From positions 253,526,989 through 253,590,988 of the forward strand of contig NC_057804.1 in assembly GCF_018294505.1 (NCBI RefSeq): 64,000 nucleotides of DNA, written 5' to 3'. This DNA is from Triticum aestivum (lineage: Eukaryota > Streptophyta > Magnoliopsida > Poales > Poaceae). The position numbers and the translations under genes were made by a program. The first letter of the stretch is position 1. Each line of letters begins with the position of its first letter. Below, in pieces: positions 55,601-64,000 of the stretch. The notes under the pieces were generated by a model. It had not been told where the DNA came from and searched no databases. It saw nothing but the letters and a program-made list of their open reading frames with translations.

Positions 55601-57657
55601 AGACGAACGAATCCTCACGATCGCAATGAAACAGGAACTAACGAGAAGAAGCACAACCGGAAAGAAGCAAACAGCATGGTAAACACACCACACATAAACA
55701 TGGCATGATGCTCAAACAAGTATGATGCTTTACAGGATTAAATGTTGTTAACATGGAAAGACGTGAAGCATATGCAAACTACCTATTTAGGCAAGTTTAA
55801 ATGAGGCCGGAAACACAAATAACAATTCCGGAAAATCCCCATGTTCATATTTTGGATATGGTACTGTTCTGACTAAACCATATTTTAGATTTGTTAAGCA
55901 AGGAAATAAAGTGCACCAAGTTAATCTATGCATTTTTCTTCCCCATTTACATATAAAGTTTATTAAATTCGAAGCTACGGTTATTTAGTTATGAAATAAA
56001 CCATTTTAGCATGTCATTTATGCAAAATTAATGCAAACAACACATATAAACATTTTTAGCATGTATGAATCTGGCATATTGTGAAAGTACATGAAAAACT
56101 GAGCAAGATGCATATATGACATGTTTCATTTGGATGCATGGATCTTTAGTTATTAACATTGCAAAACAGTGGCAGTAATGTAATTATGCATGCGCTTGAA
56201 AAATACTAAAACCACAGAGAAGGAGAAAAAAACTACGCGAGCCGAATGCAAGCGGCCTAGGAGGAGATTTGGCCCCGCGTAGACGAACGAATCCTCACGA
56301 TCGCAACGAAACAGGAACTAACGAGAAGGAGCACAACCGGAAAGAAGCAAACAACATGGTAAACAAACCACACATAAACATGACATGATGCTCAAACAAG
56401 TATGATACACGACAAGATTAAATGTTGTTAACAAGGAAAGAGGTGAAGCATATGCAAACTACCTATTTAGGCAAGTTTAAATGAGGCCGAAAACACAAAT
56501 AACAATTCCGGAAAATCCCCATGTTCATATTTTGGATATGGTACTGTTCTGAATAAACCATGTTTTAGAGTTGTTAAACAGGGAAATAAAGTTCACCAAG
56601 TTAATCTATGCATTTTTCTACCCCATTTACATATAAAGTTTATTAAATTCACAACTATGGTTATTTAGTTATGAAATAAACCATTTTAGCATGTCATTTA
56701 TGCAAAATTAATGCAAACAACACATTTAAACATTTTTAACAGGGATGAATGTGGCATATTGTGAAAGTACATGAAAAACTGAGCAAGATGCATATATTAC
56801 ATGTTTCATTTGGATGCATGGATCTTTAGTTATTAACATTGCAAAACAGTGGCAGTAATGTAATTATGCATGCGCTTGAAAAATACTAAAACCACAGAGA
56901 AGGAGAAAAAAAACTACGCAAGCCGAATGCAACACAATGCAGCGGCCCAGGAGGAGATTTGGCCCAGCATAGACGAACGAATCCTCACGATCGCAACGAA
57001 ACAGGAACTAACGAGAAGGAGCACAACCGGAAAGAAGCAAACAACATGGTAAACAAACCACACATAAACATGACATGATGCTCAAACAAGTATGATACAT
57101 GACAAGATTAAATGTTGTTAACATGGAAAGAGGTGAAGCATATGCAAACTACCTATTTAGGCAAGTTTAAATGAGGCCCGAAACACAAATAACAATTCCG
57201 GAAAATCCCCATGTTCATATTTTGGATATGGTAGTGTTCTGAATAAACCATATTTTAGAGTTGTTAAACAGGAAAATAAAGTGCACCAAGTTAATCTATG
57301 CATTTTTCTACCCCATTTGCATATAAAGTTTATTAAATTCAGAGCTACGGTTATTTAGTTATGAAATAAACCATTTTAGCATGTCATTTATGCAAAATTA
57401 ATGCAAACAACACATTTAAACATTTTTAACATGGATGAATGTGGCATATTGTGAAAGTACATGAAAAACTAAGCAAGATGCATATATGACATGTTTCATT
57501 TGGATGGATGGATCTTTAGTTATTAACATTGCAAAACAGTGGCAGTAATGTAATTATGCATGCGCTTGGAAAATACTAAAACCACAGAGAAGGAGAAAAA
57601 AACTACGCGAGCCGAATGCAACACAGTGCAGTGGCCCAGGAGGAGATTTGGCCCAGC
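55601..57657. repeat. Three tandem copies of a ~0.69 kb unit
   Basis: Units begin agacgaacgaatcctcacg at 55601, 56281 and 56971 and end gaggagatttggccc. Their lengths are 680, 690 and 687 bp and they look about 95 percent identical by eye. They are AT-rich apart from the ends, with no gene. The unit edges include gcatgcgcttg and cagagaaggagaaaaaa. Confidence 0.9.
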
Positions 57658-57708
57658 GGCTGAATGTGTGTGCAGAAAAATAAAAGGAAACAGAGCAAAA
57701 ACTGGGCT

Positions 57709-57780
57709 GCTGGGACTCGAACCCAGAACCTCTCTGAGGAAAACTGGCGCGCTGACTAGCCCAGCTAGGACGCTTTTATG
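57709..57780 (-). other. tRNA-like stretch with A- and B-box in the solo LTR
   Basis: On the minus strand a perfect Pol III B box GGTTCGAGTCC (57723-57713) sits inside a T-arm-like GGGTTCGAGTCCC, and an A-box-like TAGCTGGGCTAG (57767-57756) lies about 35 bases upstream with two deviations. I cannot fold a proper acceptor or anticodon stem, so it is a tRNA relic or mimic, not a tRNA gene. Confidence 0.5.
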
Positions 57781-59738
57781 TCAAATTGAGGAAGCTAGTT
57801 TTCTTAAGCCAGCAACAGAAGGTCGAGCCTACAGAGCCAGGGCTCACGGCAATGGTCGCCGGCGGTGAAAGCGAGAAAAACTGCGGGGATTGAGGCTACC
57901 GGACAGCAGCGGGCTTGCGGAAAACTGTGAAGGTAGCAGCTATAGGGCATGCACGTGCTAACGCTCGAGCAAAAGCTCGTGCTCCGCTCGGGTGCAGCGC
58001 GGCATGGTTATGCACCGGCGGCAAGAGCTGGGCGAGCATGACTTGACTTGCGGGCGAGCTGTGGGCGTGCGGGAACGACATTTGAGCGCGGGAGCAAGCG
58101 ACTGTTGCTCGCCGGTGTCCCGTGCGTGCCGAAGCAGGGCAAAACAGAGGAGGTGTGCAGCGACGTGCATGAGCATGAACTCGAGGTCACGACCATGGCG
58201 GTCGGAACCCGCGACGCGCGGACGATGGCTATGCAGAAAAACGAGACTAGAGAGGGAGATGGGAAGGATCGGGGCTTCACCGAGGGTTTTTCCGGCGTCG
58301 TCAAACATGGTGAAGGTGTGGTGGAGTCGATGCAAGGACGCGCTGACGGAGACGTATATGAAGAAGTGGATGAAGACGTGTTCCAGGAAGAAGATGTAGA
58401 TGATCCGGGGCGCGTGGACGCGAACGTAGTGGAAGGAGACGGCGGAGAGGCGGCGTGGGGAGGTGCTGACGGAGACGACATGAAGCTCGCTTAACTTGGC
58501 GTTTCGCCGATCCGTGAAGGAGACGAAGTAGAGGAAGAAGGGGACGTCGAGGAACTTTGTGTCACCGGTCTTGGATTGCCACGGGAATGGGGTCGTGGAG
58601 GCGTCTCGAGGAAGGAGGGGTACCGCCGGGCGGAGCTACGTTGGAGACGAGCTTCGGCCGGTCCTGGACATGGTGTCGGGCGGTGGAGGAAGCAAGCGCG
58701 TGGGTGCCCCCTTACTTGTGGCGGCGGCAGAGGAGGAAAGAGGGGGAGGGAAGGAACCCTAGGACGAGGAGTGGGGGTTTTATAGGAGGAGCTGGCGCGG
58801 GGTCGTGGCCACGGTGGCCATGTTTGCTGCTGCTCCAGTTTTTACTGTGAGGGGGAGGTGGCGAGAGGTGGAAGAAAAAGAGAGGGGATCGGTCGCTGCA
58901 AGTGGGGTCGACACGGTGAACAGCGTGGCAAGTTACCAGGGAGAGAAAGAAGAGAGGCTAGGCTGGGTTGCGGGCTGCTACTACTGGGCCGCGGTTGGGC
59001 TAGCAGGTTAGTCTCTTCTCATGTTTCCTTTCTTCTGAAACTCTCTGTTTATTAAAAAACTAAACAGATCTTGAAGAAATGCACAGGGCTTAGGGAAGGG
59101 ATGTGAGAGACATAAAAGTATCAATGAACTCCTAGAAATATGTACGATGTGAATAAATTGCTTAGGGCATTTTAAAGGTAGAAAATTAAACCAAGTTTGA
59201 ATCAACTTCAAACTTGATGCAATTTTGAACCCAACCAAAACAACTTAAAAAGGGATGAAATTTGACAGAGAACGTGTACGCATGGTGAATTAGATATAGG
59301 GAAAGAATGAACATTAATGGAGGAAGGGAAAAATAAACATCCCAAAAAAATGGAAAAGAAGAAAGGGAAGAAGATGATCATGCAATGGGTCATGGGTGGA
59401 GAAGAAGATGAAGGGGAGTTCACAAATATAACAAGCACACAACAAATATACACACTACAAAGATGATCATGATGCAAATGCAACAAAAATGACAAAGGCA
59501 ATATCACATCATGAAGCATAGAACAATGCAAGTCAGACGACCATGGCAAACAAACAAGGATGGCACAATGCAATATAATAAAAGACAAACATGATGCAGG
59601 AAGCAAAAAGATATATCATGATCCTGGCATAAAAATATAGGGATGCAATATGCAAAACAATTATGATAATGCAACAAACACATGACAACAACTAAAATAA
59701 ATGTAAGGCAACTGGAGCATCGGTCTCGGGGCGTTACA

Positions 59739-59743
59739 GAGGT
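59739..59743 (+). repeat. Right target duplication of solo LTR
   Basis: gaggt, partner of 53969-53973. Confidence 0.6.
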
Positions 59744-60090
59744 CCACCAGGGGGCCCACGAGGCAGGGGGCGCGCCTAGTAGGGGTGGGCGTGCCCCCCA
59801 CCCTCGTGGCCAGGGTGTGGGCCCCCTCTGGTACTTTCTTCGCTCAATAATTCTTATTAATTCCAAAAATGACTTTCGTGGAGTTTCAGGACATTTGGAG
59901 CTGTGCAGAATAGGTTTCCAATATTTGCTCCTTTTCCAACCCAGAATCCCAGCTGTCGGCATTCTCCCTCTTCATGATAAACCTTGTAAAATAAGAGAGA
60001 ATAGCCATAAGTATTGTGACATAACGTGTAATAACAGCCCATAATACAATAAATATCGATATAAAAGCATGATGCAAAATGTACGTATCA

Positions 60091-60104
60091 ACTCCCCCAA
60101 GCTT
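60091..60104 (-). other. Polypurine tract of AT3
   Basis: Minus strand TAAGCTTGGGGGAGT ending at the LTR start at 60090, as in AT1. Confidence 0.8.
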
Positions 60105-60570
60105 AGACCTCGCTTCTCCTCAAGCGGAAGCCGATATCGAAAAATATGTCCACATGTTTAGAGATAGAGGTGTTGATAAAAAATAAAATATGGACATGAG
60201 GGCATCATGATCATTCTTATAACAGCAACATATATAGATTTTGTCATATGATTTCTTATACTCACGTACCAATCTATTCACAATGTCAAGTATGCATAAT
60301 AAACTTCATTGGGAACTAACAAACGATAATCTCAGTCATTGAAGCAATTGCAATTTATCATAACCGGAAAGAGTCAAGAATAGAGCTTTTCAGCAAGTCC
60401 ACATACTCAACTATCATATAGTCTTCTACAATTGCTAACACACGCAATACTTATGGTTATGGAGTTTTAATCGGACACAGAGAAAGATAGGGGCTTATGG
60501 TGTTGCCTCCCAACGTTTTACCTCAAGGGTAATGTCAACAATAATAGTTCATGCTAACTTACATCCAATT

Positions 60571-60625
<55 letters not shown>

Positions 60626-61682
60626 GATCTTTCCAACACGAGGTGCTTTCCAAAAGGATAAAATGAAAAAAGGAAAGGTGAAGATCACCTTGACTCTTGC
60701 ATAATGTAAAGACATAAAGTGAAAGATAGGCCCTTCGCAGATGGAAGTAGAGGTTGTCATGTGCTTTTAGGGTTGGATTCACACAATCTTAATGCAAAAG
60801 AATGTCACTTTATATTGCCACTTGTGATATGAACCTTATTATGCAGTCCATTGCTTTTATTACTTCCAAATCACACGATCGTATAAAGCTTATTTTTTCC
60901 GCACTAATAAGTCATACATATTTTGAGAGCATTTTTTATTGCTTGTAACATGACAACTTACTTGAAGGATCTTACTCAATCCAATAGGTAGATATGGTGG
61001 ACTCTCATGGCAAGACTGGGTTTAAGCATATTTGGAAGCACAAGTAGTATCTCTACTTGGTGCAAGGAATTTGGCTAGCATGAGGGGGAAAGGCAAGCTC
61101 AGCATGTTGGACTATCCATGACAATATACTTTAACTAAGATGTGAGAAAACATAACCCATTACGTTGTCTTCCTTGTCCAACATCAACTCTTTAGCATGT
61201 CATACTTTAATGAGTGCTCACAATCATACAAGATGTCCAAAATAGTATATTTATATGTGAAAACCTCTCTTTCTTTATTACTTCCTATTAATTGCAACAA
61301 TGACCAAAACTATGTTTGTCAACTCTCAACAACTTTTATGCCTCATAATCTTTATATGTGAAGTCATTACTATCCATAAGATTATTATGAACTCTTTTAT
61401 TTCTTTTTATTCTTTATATTTTCTCAAGATCATAGCAAGATAGCAAAGCCCTTGACTCAACACTAATCTTTATTAAATAGCTCACGGACTCGATTACATA
61501 GAGGGATCACAAAGCAAAACTCAAAACTAATTCATACAAAAACTTTATTCTACTAGATCAAGATATTACCAAAAGGATCGAACTAAGAAAAACAGTAAAG
61601 ATAGGAGTGTGATGGTGATACGATACCGGGGCAACTCCCCCAAACTTGGCAGTTGCCAAGGGGAGTGCCCATACCCATGTGA
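60105..61682 (-). other. AT3 3' UTR
   Basis: About 1.6 kb homologous to AT1 11736-13277 in reverse. It holds the conserved block at 60724-60750 and a long (AT)n tract. It is uninterrupted across the point where AT2 was rearranged (61130-61150). No gene. Confidence 0.65.
60573..60622. repeat. (AT)25 microsatellite
   Basis: Fifty bases of AT dinucleotide; the same place holds 12 bp in AT1 (12794-12805) and 17 bp in the inverted segment (15438-15454). Confidence 0.9.
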
Positions 61683-62083
61683 TTATGTCCTCGGAGGTGA
61701 TGAAGGTGGTGATGTAGGCTTCCTCCTCAATTTGCGCTTAAGGATGGAATTTTTCTACCTTAGATCATCAATCTCCTGCTCAAGGCTTAATATCCTTTTG
61801 CATAATTCTTGTTTGTTTTCCTACAAGAGACGAAAAGGGATAAACTCGATCTTGGGTTTCTTTGCCCTATCAGGGAGGCTTGACTTTCTAAACTCCACAT
61901 GCATGTCCCAGGTTGAGGTAACGGGACTTCATCCTCGTCTGAGCTTGTCTCCTCCTTTCCCTTAGGCTCGTAGTCTTCTTCTTCCTAAGTAGTCCAGCAA
62001 CAATGATCCAAGTCCCCGTAGACCTTAGGGTCCGCAAGGTAATCAGCCACATAGCTTTCTCCCTTCGAATCCTGGGACGACAT
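61683..62083 (-). pseudogene. Extra ORF type A of AT3 (decayed)
   Basis: ATG at 62083, stop at 61683-61685 equivalent to the AT1 ORF at 11337-11735. The acidic N-terminal half is recognisable, but an in-frame stop near residue 33 and frameshifts in the coiled-coil half prevent translation. It shows that type A is present in two of three sister copies. Confidence 0.75.
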
Positions 62084-62410
62084 ATTGCTCTAATCTATGG
62101 CAGAAACAGCTCGAAACAAAGACAGAAGATTTTTGCGTGATACGATGGTCAAAACCTTCGGGAGATTATATAATGAATTTTTACCGACCAAAAGAAGTAT
62201 CGTGCACGAAAACGAAGTCCGGAGAGCACACGAGGTGCCCACGAGTCAGGGGGGCACGCCCAGTAAAGGTGGGCGCGCCCTCCACCCTCGTGGAGGCCTC
62301 GTGTCTTCCCGGACTACTTCTTATTTTCCTAAATTCTTAAATATTCCAAAACAGAGAAAAAAATACTATTAGAACTGTTTTGGAGTCGGTTTACTTACCT
62401 TACCACATAC
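62084..62410 (-). promoter_or_regulatory. LTR-like region with GC quasi-palindrome in AT3
   Basis: Quasi-palindrome at 62228-62303 and a TATA-like attatataat near 62163-62172, in the same order as in AT1. It shows the uninterrupted site of the AT1 LINE (ttttggaatatttaagaa, minus strand, near 62340). Confidence 0.45.
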
Positions 62411-64000
62411 CTATTCCTTTTCGGAGTCTGAAATGTTCTGGAAAGTGTCCCTTATGTATTCCTCCGGGGTTACAGTTTCAATAATATTAGTTTCAACATT
62501 TATGGGATTACCTAAGATATAATGTTTGATTCTTTGGCCGTTCACAACCCTCGAACTTGTGCCTTCGAAGTTGTTGATTTTTATGGCACCGGAACGATAG
62601 ACCTCCTCGATAGCGTAAGGACCTTCCCATTTAGAGAGAAGTTTTCCTGCAAAAAATCTTAAACCAGAGTTGAATAGAAACACATAATCACGTACGTTAA
62701 ACTCACGCTATTGTATCCTTTTGTCATGCCATCTTTTAACTTTTTCTTTAAACAACTTGGCATTTTCATAGGCTTGGGTTCTCCATTCATCAAGTGAGCT
62801 AATGTCAAATAACCTCTTCTCACCGGCAAGTTTTAAATCATAGTTGAGCTCTTTAATGGCCCAATAAGCCTTATGTTCAAGTTCGAAAGGTAAGTGACAT
62901 GCTTTTCCATAAACCATCTTATACGGAGACATACCCATAGGATTTTTATATGCAGTTCTATAGGCCCATAATGCATCATCAAGTTTCTTGGACCAATTCT
63001 TTCTAGATCTATTAATAGTCTTTTGCAAAATTAATTTTAGCTCTCTATTACTCAACTCTACTTGACCACTAGACTGCGGGTGATATGGAGATGCAATTCT
63101 ATGATTAACATCATACTTAGCAAGCATTTTACAGAAAACTCCATGAATAAAATGTGAACCACCATCAGTCATGAGATATCTAGGGACTCCAAACCTTGGA
63201 CAAATAACTTCTTTAAGCATCTTAATAGAGGTGTTATGATCAGCACTACTAGTTGGAATAGCTTCTACCCACTTAGTAACCTAATAAACAACAACTAAAA
63301 TATGTGTATATCCATTAGAGGCAGGAAAAGGTCCCATATAATCAAAGCCCCAAACATGAAATGGTTCAATAACAAGAGAATAATTCATAGGCATTTCTTG
63401 ACGTCTACTAATATTACCAATTCTCTGACATTACGTGCATCTTTGAAGAGAGTGGGCCAATAAAACCCAGATTGCAATACCTTATGTGCATTTCTTTCTC
63501 CAGCGTGGTGTCCTCCATATGGTTCGGAGTGACACTTGCGTAGGATATGTTCCTGTTCATGCTCAGGTACCCAACGTCTAATAACACCATCTACTCCTTC
63601 TTTATAAAGGTGTGGGTCATCCCAGAAGTAATGTCTTAAATCATAAAAGAACTTTTTCTTTTGCTGGTATGTGAAACTAGGTGGTATAAATTTAGCGACA
63701 ATGTAATTAGCATAATTAGCATACTATGGAGCAGTACGAGAAGCACCAATGACCGCTAATTGTTCATCCGGAAAGCTATCATCAATAGGTAGTGGGTCAT
63801 CAAGAACATTCTCTAACCTAGACAAGTTGTCTGCAACGGGGTTCTCAGCTCCCTTTCTATCAATAATATGCAAATCAAATTCTTGGAGCAAGAGAACCCA
63901 TCTAATAAGTCTAGGCTTAGCATCTTTCTTTTCCATAAGATATTTAATAACAGCATGATCAATGTGAATAGTTACTTTAGAATCAACAATATAAGGTCTG
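62411..64000 (-). pseudogene. Integrase and RNase H/linker of AT3 pol (broken)
   Basis: From 64000 down: end of RNase [18 protein letters not shown] and linker [15 protein letters not shown], a TAG at 63724-63726 in place of a Trp codon, then a stretch keeping CAG where AT1 and AT2 have TAG (near 63555), a deletion near 63430 that removes the zinc-finger Cys region, a TAG near 63283, and the integrase core from 63220 (TDGGSHFIHGVF; SSGQVELSNRE). A TAG near 62707 precedes the C-terminal piece (FLFNSGLRFFAGKLLSKWEG) that ends at 62411. The RNase H continues beyond the window. Confidence 0.86.

Larger units (their letters stand above)
53974..59738 (-). mobile_element. Solo LTR of a long-LTR Gypsy element (5.77 kb)
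   Basis: The ends are TGTCACGCC (53974) and GGCGTTACA (59738), inverted repeats of each other, flanked by gaggg/gaggt and sitting inside the AT3 LTR, whose sequence resumes cleanly on both sides. There is no primer site, polypurine tract or pol domain anywhere between, so it is a solo LTR left by LTR-LTR recombination. By orientation of the conserved block (54662-54700) and termini it lies on the minus strand. It holds three tandem repeats (55601-57657), a tRNA-like stretch (57709-57780) and a GC-rich block (57800-58850) giving only overlapping composition-driven frames. Confidence 0.75.
52806..60090 (-). mobile_element. AT3 LTR interrupted by a solo LTR
   Basis: Two parts, 60090-59739 and 53973-52806, together about 1515 bp and homologous to the AT1 LTR (13292-14814) in reverse. 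It starts TGATACGTACATTTTGC at 60090 and ends GGGTCATCA at 52806. It carries the quasi-palindrome at 59750-59830 close to the insertion. Confidence 0.82.
52680..64000 (-). mobile_element. AT3: minus-strand Athila-like element with nested solo LTR
   Basis: Minus-strand order from 64000: RNase H end, linker, integrase (62411-64000), LTR-like region, decayed extra ORF type A (61683-62083), 3' UTR, polypurine tract, LTR (60090 down to 52806, interrupted by a solo LTR) and about 126 bp of leader with a decayed primer site (52680-52805). It is a sister of AT1 and AT2 and continues beyond the right edge. As in the S array, the LTR is flanked by a polypurine tract and a leader. Confidence 0.8.

Noticed and set aside
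55601..57657. CRISPR-like or centromeric satellite array
   Set aside because: Only three units of 0.69 kb, no spacer structure, bounded by LTR sequence.
57709..57780. True tRNA gene
   Set aside because: A and B boxes present, but no convincing acceptor or anticodon stem could be drawn; kept only as tRNA-like.
57896..58850. Possible gene in the GC-rich part of the solo LTR
   Set aside because: Same kind of overlapping low-complexity frames within LTR bounds; no domain, no splice logic.
1..64000. A host gene or gene fragment captured between the elements
   Set aside because: Every stretch can be placed in an LTR element, its UTR, a LINE, a MITE or short filler; no exon series outside the Tat antisense ORFs.

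Overview
This window looks like intergenic DNA from a large grass genome, most likely a Triticeae species (wheat, Aegilops, rye or barley). It is an almost unbroken stack of nested and broken LTR retrotransposons. I found no host gene, no rRNA gene, no functional tRNA gene, no CRISPR array and nothing bacterial. The lineage rests on retroelement architecture, LTR termini and sequence style that I recognise from Triticeae intergenic DNA. No database search was possible, so family names are avoided or hedged.

Layout (labels are mine). 1-3356: right end of a long LTR, + strand (LTR-A). 3357-9243: minus-strand element R1 with a 3.7 kb LTR, an initiator-Met-type primer-binding site and an internal domain without recognisable genes. 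9244-14824: AT1, the 3' half of a + strand Athila-like Ty3/Gypsy element (broken integrase, small coiled-coil ORF, polypurine tract, LTR), carrying a LINE fragment. 14825-15475: filler plus an inverted 3'-UTR segment. 15476-19404: AT2, minus-strand sister of AT1. 19405-32328: TAT1, a minus-strand Tat-clade Gypsy element of about 12.9 kb (LTR, primer site, gag, protease, RT, two RNase H domains, integrase, and an intron-containing antisense ORF). 32329-39574: TAT2, a second Tat element, cut on its left by TAT1. 39575-40164: 3' end and LTR of a + strand element (E). 40165-41211: fragments of two more Athila-like elements. 41212-52679: a tandem Athila-like arrangement (S1, then S2) sharing one LTR; S2 has gag and protease but no RT or integrase, plus a 329-residue extra ORF. 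52680-64000: AT3, another minus-strand sister of AT1, whose LTR holds a 5.8 kb solo LTR (53974-59738) with three copies of a 0.69 kb tandem repeat.

How the parts relate. Nearly every coding frame is damaged by frameshifts or nonsense codons, several of them TAG where CAG is expected, as from decay of methylated cytosine. TAT2 pol is the best preserved (one internal stop, but an Asp-to-Asn change in the integrase active site). Nesting gives a relative order: TAT1 into TAT2 into E into a gag fragment; R1 into AT1; LTR-A into R1; the solo LTR into the AT3 LTR.

Three patterns cross family borders. (1) A GC-rich quasi-palindrome occurs nine times, in LTRs and also upstream of the extra ORF inside the elements, where the flanks resemble an LTR promoter. 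(2) A 3'-UTR block is shared by two otherwise divergent Athila-like families. (3) The extra-ORF slot of AT1, AT2 and AT3 holds two different coiled-coil proteins with a similar short tail. Together these suggest a second, LTR-like transcription unit inside Athila-like elements.
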